Notes under the pieces: model-generated
Told to the model about the DNA's origin: nothing
The model's input: only the letters and a program-made list of their open reading frames with translations
The model's database searches: none
In this document: piece by piece, positions 8,151 through 11,042 of the stretch
Layout of the letters: each line of letters opens with the position of its first letter
Position numbering within the stretch: position 1 is the first letter of the stretch
Position numbers and translations under genes: made by a program
Assembly: GCA_025454275.1 (NCBI GenBank)
Contig: JALOOS010000022.1
Span: 1-11,042 of the forward strand
Direction of reading: 5' to 3'
Source: Desulfobacterales bacterium
GTDB taxonomy: Bacteria; Desulfobacterota; Desulfobacteria; Desulfobacterales; SpSt-501
Length of the DNA stretch: 11,042 nucleotides

Positions 8151-9191
8151 TCAACCCCTCCCTTCGAAGAAGCGGATGATATCCCAGGCGGTGCGCCGGG
8201 CATCGGCGATGGTGTCGGCGATGCCCATGGGCCCGCGGGCCGTGCCGACTACAAAGGCGCCCTCGCCGGGGGAGCGGTTTGCCGTCAGAAATCCGGCCGT
8301 GGGAGGCGATAGGCCCAGGGACCCGGCCAGGGCGGCAATCTCCGGCCGCGGGGTCATGCCGGCGGAGAGAACGACGAGGTCGAACTCCTCCTCGACGCTT
8401 CCCTGGGCGCTCGTTTCGACCCAGGAAAGCCGCAGCCGGCCCTCCTCTGTCTGGAAGGCATCGGCGGGGATGGCGCGTACGAAGCGGATCTCCGCGCGGG
8501 CCTGGGCATAGACCGATTCGAAGTCGCGGCCGAAGGTCTGGATGTCGATGTAGAAGAGAGTGATCGCGAGCTCCGGCCGGCGGTGCTTCAACAGGCGCGC
8601 CGCGCGCAGGGCCGCCGCACAGCAGAACCCCGAGCACCAGAGATGGCCGAGGGAGGCATCCCGGCTGCCGACGCACTGGATGAAGGCCGCACGCTCCGGC
8701 GCAGCCCCGTTCGAGGGCCGCCGCACCCCGCCGGCCTCGCGCAGCATGCCCTCCAGGTCGAGGTTGGTGACGACATCCGGATAGCGCCCGTAGCCGTAGG
8801 GCTTGCCGGAAGGGTCGAAGGGCTGAAAACCGGATGCGAGCACCACGGCGCCGGCCTCCCCCGGGATGGTGCGCGCGGGCCGGTCGTGCTGCGGCGCCTG
8901 TGCCAGCAGATAATGATAGCGGCCGGAGGCGTATCGGATCTCGGCGGCGCGGCAAGCGGTGAACAGGCGGATCCCGGGATGGGCAGCCGCGGCGGCGACG
9001 GTCTGGTCGGCGAGGCAGGCGCCGCACTTGACGCAGCTCCCGGTCGCCTTGCAGGAAAGCCGAACGGCGTGGCCCCCGACCGCTGCCGCCTGTTCGACCA
9101 GATCCACCTGGATCCTGCGACGCGCCAGCGCAAGGGCCGTGGTCAGGCCGCCGATCCCGCCGCCGATGATGAGAACTCGCTGATCCGTCAC
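8151..9191 (-). CDS. HdrA-like FAD/Fe-S protein, short form
   Basis: This 346-residue flavoprotein begins VLIIGGGIGGLTTAL with GxGxxG at 10-15 and the ribose-binding Glu33 (DLVEQ). Next to VGGHAVRLS there is a cysteine cluster, C47, C53, C56 and C59, in place of the usual HdrA-specific four-Cys site. Later HdrA signatures are clear: FIQCVGSRD (C163), WCSGFCC (C176, C180, C181), LFYIDIQTFGRDFE, and the C-terminal GTARGPMGIADTIADAR that closes over FAD. The ferredoxin domains of full-length HdrA are absent and appear in the next gene, so it resembles QmoA or a split HdrA. GTG 9191 overlaps the hydrolase stop as GTGA (9191-9188) and gives a start right before the Rossmann strand; a longer in-frame start would lie inside the hydrolase gene. 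It should form a soluble complex with the two downstream products. The electron donor cannot be told from sequence. Confidence 0.88.
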   Translation of the reverse strand: MTDQRVLIIGGGIGGLTTALALARRRIQVDLVEQAAAVGGHAVRLSCKATGSCVKCGACLADQTVAAAAAHPGIRLFTACRAAEIRYASGRYHYLLAQAPQHDRPARTIPGEAGAVVLASGFQPFDPSGKPYGYGRYPDVVTNLDLEGMLREAGGVRRPSNGAAPERAAFIQCVGSRDASLGHLWCSGFCCAAALRAARLLKHRRPELAITLFYIDIQTFGRDFESVYAQARAEIRFVRAIPADAFQTEEGRLRLSWVETSAQGSVEEEFDLVVLSAGMTPRPEIAALAGSLGLSPPTAGFLTANRSPGEGAFVVGTARGPMGIADTIADARRTAWDIIRFFEGRG

Positions 9192-9727
9192 TTGACGATC
9201 TTCACAATCTCTTTGAAAACAGGCCCTTCGGCAACTTTCAAGAGTTCGAAAAGGGCCGTCTCCACGCAGGTGATGCCGACCCCGGCGGCGCGGCACTTTT
9301 CAAGGCCGATCTGCTTGTCCGCCGGCCGGCGCGAGTCGCAGGCGTCGGCGGCCACCTCGACGTGGAACCCCTGCGAGCGAAGATCCAGAGCGGTCTGGTA
9401 AACGCAGACATGGGTCTCGATCCCGGCGATGAGGACGTTGCGGCGGGCCGTGCGGCTGAGCTGACCCATGAACTCCTCGCAGCCCGCGCAGCTGAAGCTG
9501 AATTTGAGGGCCGGCGCCGGGCCGGGCAGGAGCCCCGCGATCTCCGGCACGGTCGGTCCGAGCCCCTTCGGGTTCTGCTCGGTGCAGAGCAGCGGCACTC
9601 CCAGCGCCAGCGCCCCGCGGATGAGCTTGCGGCAGTTTCCGATCAGCTCCTCGCGGGCGGACATCGCCGGCACCAGTTTCTCCTGGACGTCGACGATCAG
9701 GACCACGGTGTCGTGGGTGTTCAGCAT
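9188..9727 (-). CDS. Isochorismatase-fold cysteine hydrolase
   Basis: This 179-residue protein has the complete Asp-Lys-Cys triad of the isochorismatase/nicotinamidase superfamily: D13 (IVDVQEKL), K75 (ALKFSFSC) and C108 (GIETHVCV). The non-proline cis-peptide region AGIETHVCVYQTALDL is typical of the YcaC-like/ISOC-type branch; the substrate cannot be inferred. No signal peptide is seen, so it is cytosolic. The ATG 9727 is preceded by TGAGGT at about 8-nt spacing. It is the first gene of the minus-strand operon, and its stop overlaps the HdrA-like start by GTGA. That tight coupling to a redox complex is unusual. The hydrolase could generate or protect a thiol, amide or N-containing substrate used by the complex, or be a detached housekeeping enzyme; both are guesses. 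Confidence 0.92.
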   Translation of the reverse strand: MLNTHDTVVLIVDVQEKLVPAMSAREELIGNCRKLIRGALALGVPLLCTEQNPKGLGPTVPEIAGLLPGPAPALKFSFSCAGCEEFMGQLSRTARRNVLIAGIETHVCVYQTALDLRSQGFHVEVAADACDSRRPADKQIGLEKCRAAGVGITCVETALFELLKVAEGPVFKEIVKIVK

Positions 9728-9747
9728 GCGTGCGACCTCAAAAGAAA

Positions 9748-9806
9748 AAGGGTTCGAGGGGCCAAGGGGTCGAGGGTTCCAGGGTGACCGAAGAAGCTGA
9801 ACCCTT
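9748..9806. repeat. G-rich imperfect direct repeat and long-range inverted repeat ahead of the hydrolase operon
   Basis: Two imperfect units of about 16 bp, beginning GGGTTCGAGG (9750) and GGGGTCGAGG (9766), lie side by side. AAGGGTTC at 9748-9755 is matched by GAACCCTT at 9799-9806, an exact 8-bp inverted repeat spanning the block. All of it lies in the 5' leader region of the minus-strand operon. The role is unknown; it may be a dispersed intergenic repeat of this lineage or a leader RNA structure. Confidence 0.5.
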
Positions 9807-9810
9807 CAAA

Positions 9811-9819
9811 ATTTTACCA
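9811..9819 (-). promoter_or_regulatory. Possible extended -10 promoter for the hydrolase/Hdr operon
   Basis: On the minus strand TGGTAAAAT (9819-9811) fits an extended -10 element (TGnTAnAAT-like), about 85 nt before the hydrolase ATG. No good -35 hexamer is found 16-18 bp upstream, which extended -10 promoters can tolerate. It is a weak call, offered because a promoter is needed in this gap. Confidence 0.35.
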
Positions 9820-9888
9820 GAAACAACCAAACCCTTTTCTTAGGTCCATCCGCGGCCCGTGTCAATCAAAAAGAGAAGGCATCTGCGA

Positions 9889-9904
9889 AACTTACTTGTA
9901 AGTT
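9889..9904. promoter_or_regulatory. 16-bp palindrome, candidate operator in the divergent intergenic region
   Basis: AACTTAC-TT-GTAAGTT is a perfect 7+2+7 inverted repeat placed between the divergent hydrolase/Hdr operon and the ABC ATPase gene, overlapping a -35-like TTGTAA (9896-9901). Size and symmetry fit a dimeric repressor or activator site. Which regulator binds is unknown. An AT-rich TATATAAAAT at 9923-9932 may supply a -10 for the ATPase gene, but its spacing to TTGTAA (21 bp) is too long for a standard promoter. Confidence 0.5.
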
Positions 9905-10020
9905 CAGGCATTGGATGATAACTATATAAAATCATGCAGGAACCAGCAGCCTTAGCAGATCGTGATCCGATGGTGGTGAACGAGTGCACGCCGAGCGATA
10001 TCATTATAGCGCCGGAGACG

Positions 10021-10746
10021 ATGATCGCCTTGATCGACGTGCACAAGTGGTTTGGAGCGCTGCATGTGCTGAAAGGGATCAATCTTGCCGTCGCCAAGGG
10101 GGAGCGGATCGTGATCTGCGGCCCCTCCGGTTCGGGCAAGTCCACCCTCATCCGCTGCATCAACCGCCTGGAAGAGCACCAGCGCGGCCGGATCGTGGTC
10201 GACGGGATCGAGCTGAACGCCAATACCCGCAATGTCGAAGCCGTGCGGGCCGAGGTGGGCATGGTGTTTCAATCTTTCAACCTGTTTCCCCACATGCGGA
10301 TCATCGACAATCTCACTCTGGGGCCCGTGTGGGTGCGGAAGATCCCCCGCCGGGAGGCCGAGGAGGCCGCCATGGCCTTCCTCGAGAAGGTGCACATCGC
10401 CGACCAGGCGTTGAAATACCCGGCGCAGTTGTCCGGCGGCCAGCAGCAGCGGGTGGCCATTGCCCGCAGCCTGTGCATGGGGCCGAAGGTGATGCTTTTC
10501 GACGAACCCACCTCTGCGCTCGACCCTGAAATGAGCAAGGAGGTGCTCGATGTCATGATCGAGCTGGCCGCGGAGGGCATGACCATGATCGTCGTGACCC
10601 ACGAGATGGGCTTCGCCCGCCGCGTCGCCCACCGGGTGATCTTCATGGACGCCGGGAGCGTCCTTGAAACCAACTCCCCGCAGGAATTTTTCGCCAACCC
10701 CTGCCACGAGCGCACCCGCCACTTCCTGCGGCAGATCATCCATTGA
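10021..10746 (+). CDS. Polar amino acid ABC transporter, ATP-binding subunit (GlnQ family)
   Basis: This ATPase would power uptake of a polar amino acid across the inner membrane, bound to the cytoplasmic face of a permease. All nucleotide-binding motifs are present: Walker A GPSGSGKST, Q-loop FQSFNLFPHM, signature LSGGQQQR, Walker B VMLFDEPTSALDP and H-loop VTHEMGF. Counted from ATG 10021 the protein is 241 residues, matching GlnQ-type proteins (about 240), and begins MIALIDVHKWFGALHVLKGI as the family does. Start choice is uncertain: in-frame ATGs at 9970 and 9934 give 258 or 270 residues. None has a strong ribosome site (GGAGA lies only 3 nt before 10021), and the extra N-terminal codons are less GC-biased. 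No permease or binding-protein gene is adjacent within the window, so it is an orphan here and may serve a transporter encoded elsewhere. Substrate cannot be assigned. Confidence 0.92.
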   Translation: MIALIDVHKWFGALHVLKGINLAVAKGERIVICGPSGSGKSTLIRCINRLEEHQRGRIVVDGIELNANTRNVEAVRAEVGMVFQSFNLFPHMRIIDNLTLGPVWVRKIPRREAEEAAMAFLEKVHIADQALKYPAQLSGGQQQRVAIARSLCMGPKVMLFDEPTSALDPEMSKEVLDVMIELAAEGMTMIVVTHEMGFARRVAHRVIFMDAGSVLETNSPQEFFANPCHERTRHFLRQIIH

Positions 10747-10757
10747 ACCCACGGCGC

Positions 10758-10784
10758 TTGTATTTTGGTCGTTCTCCCTATAAT
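10758..10784 (+). promoter_or_regulatory. Candidate promoter for der
   Basis: A perfect TATAAT (10779-10784) is preceded by TTGTAT (10758-10763) with a 15-bp spacer, shorter than optimal. Transcription would begin near 10791 and run through the tandem-repeat stretch, giving a leader of about 170 nt before the der ATG. No terminator for the ABC ATPase gene was seen in 10747-10790. Confidence 0.4.
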
Positions 10785-10816
10785 CACCAAACACCAAAAA
10801 AGAAAAAGTCAGAGTG

Positions 10817-10834
10817 CCGAGTCGGAGTCGGAGT
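10817..10834. repeat. Short tandem repeat, three 6-bp units (CGGAGT)
   Basis: CCGAGT, CGGAGT and CGGAGT follow each other without spacer. This is the first of three unrelated short tandem repeats stacked in the non-coding stretch before der. Confidence 0.8.
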
Positions 10835-10845
10835 AGGGGAAAAAA

Positions 10846-10866
10846 GTAACGAGTAACGAGTAACGA
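10846..10866. repeat. Short tandem repeat, three perfect 7-bp units (GTAACGA)
   Basis: Three exact copies of GTAACGA in direct contact, followed by an A-rich stretch. A 7-bp unit and slippage-prone context make copy-number variation plausible. Confidence 0.85.
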
Positions 10867-10890
10867 GCAAAAAAACAAAAAACCACTTCC

Positions 10891-10944
10891 CAACAACCAA
10901 ACACCAACAACCAACAACCAAACACCAACAACCAAACACCAACC
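10891..10944. repeat. A/C-only tandem repeat, two perfect 21-bp units plus a partial third
   Basis: Positions 10891-10911 and 10912-10932 are identical 21-bp units built from CAACAA and CCAAACACC, and 10933-10944 repeats the CAAACACCAAC part. The plus strand here is almost free of G and T. The same CCAAACACCAA word occurs once more near 10788. There is no coding potential on the plus strand. The stretch lies directly before der and would form an unstructured leader. Confidence 0.85.
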
Positions 10945-10960
10945 ACCATCTTTCTCTCTT

Positions 10961-11042
10961 ATGAAACCGATCGTCGCCATCCTGGGCCGCCCCAACGTGG
11001 GCAAATCGACCCTCTTCAACCGTCTCACCCGCACCCAGGACG
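10961..11042 (+). CDS. der: Ribosome-associated GTPase Der/EngA (5' end only; runs off the right edge)
   Basis: The 27 residues visible read MKPIVAILGRPNVGKSTLFN followed by RLTRTQD. The G1 P-loop GRPNVGKS and the following STLFNRLTR are characteristic of the first G domain of Der, an essential double-GTPase in 50S subunit maturation. Other TrmE-Era-Obg family GTPases share parts of the P-loop, but a start this close to the P-loop with PIVAILGRPNVGKSTLFNRL fits Der best. The bases before the ATG (ATCTTTCTCTCTT) are pyrimidine-rich with no Shine-Dalgarno sequence, so initiation may depend on the unstructured A/C-rich leader. The second G domain and KH-like domain lie outside the window. Confidence 0.88.
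   Translation, partial: MKPIVAILGRPNVGKSTLFNRLTRTQD

Noticed and set aside
10846..10944. CRISPR array
   Set aside because: Units are 7 and 21 bp with no spacers between them, and there are no cas genes; these are simple tandem repeats.
9952..11034. 360-codon minus-strand open frame across the ABC ATPase gene and the repeats
   Set aside because: Antisense of the ATPase gene, and its N-terminal part translates the tandem repeats into Val/Trp/Leu-rich sequence.

Overview
The window reads as high-GC bacterial chromosome, most probably from an anaerobic Desulfobacterota (former Deltaproteobacteria) such as a sulfate reducer or syntroph. The grounds are a TrpB2-type tryptophan synthase beta chain, an MglA-type GTPase, a soluble heterodisulfide-reductase (Hdr/Qmo-like) gene set, and what looks like selenocysteine use. 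The lineage is an inference; no rRNA gene is present.

Layout. (1) Positions 1-266, minus strand: 5' part of a TetR-family regulator. (2) Positions 407-3857, plus strand: a promoter, trpB2, a small cysteine-rich protein, serA and a strong intrinsic terminator. SerA opens the pathway to serine, and serine is a substrate of TrpB, so the operon makes metabolic sense. (3) Positions 4087-5326, plus strand: an MglA-like small GTPase followed by an unrecognised helical, proline-rich protein; no MglB is next to it. (4) Positions 9727 down to 5379, minus strand: a tightly coupled four-gene operon of isochorismatase-fold cysteine hydrolase, HdrA-like flavoprotein, HdrA/ferredoxin/MvhD fusion, and an HdrC/HdrD-like Fe-S protein. 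(5) Positions 9934/10021-10746, plus strand: a polar amino acid ABC transporter ATPase, divergent from the hydrolase operon. (6) Positions 10747-10960: a non-coding stretch with three different short tandem repeats, followed by the 5' end of der (engA).

The main discovery is in region 4. The last gene is interrupted by an in-frame UGA at 5900-5898, and the reading frame continues past it with typical CCG-domain sequence. The UGA sits at the Cys position of a Glu-Cys-Gly-His-Ala-like motif. A hairpin with a G-U-containing apical loop and a bulged U begins 17 nt downstream, as expected of a bacterial SECIS. I annotate one 402-residue selenoprotein rather than two fragments. With the two flavin/Fe-S genes upstream it would form a soluble electron-transfer, possibly bifurcating, complex, here coupled in translation to a hydrolase of unknown substrate.

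Product names rest on motifs I can read and on remembered family patterns; no database search was run.
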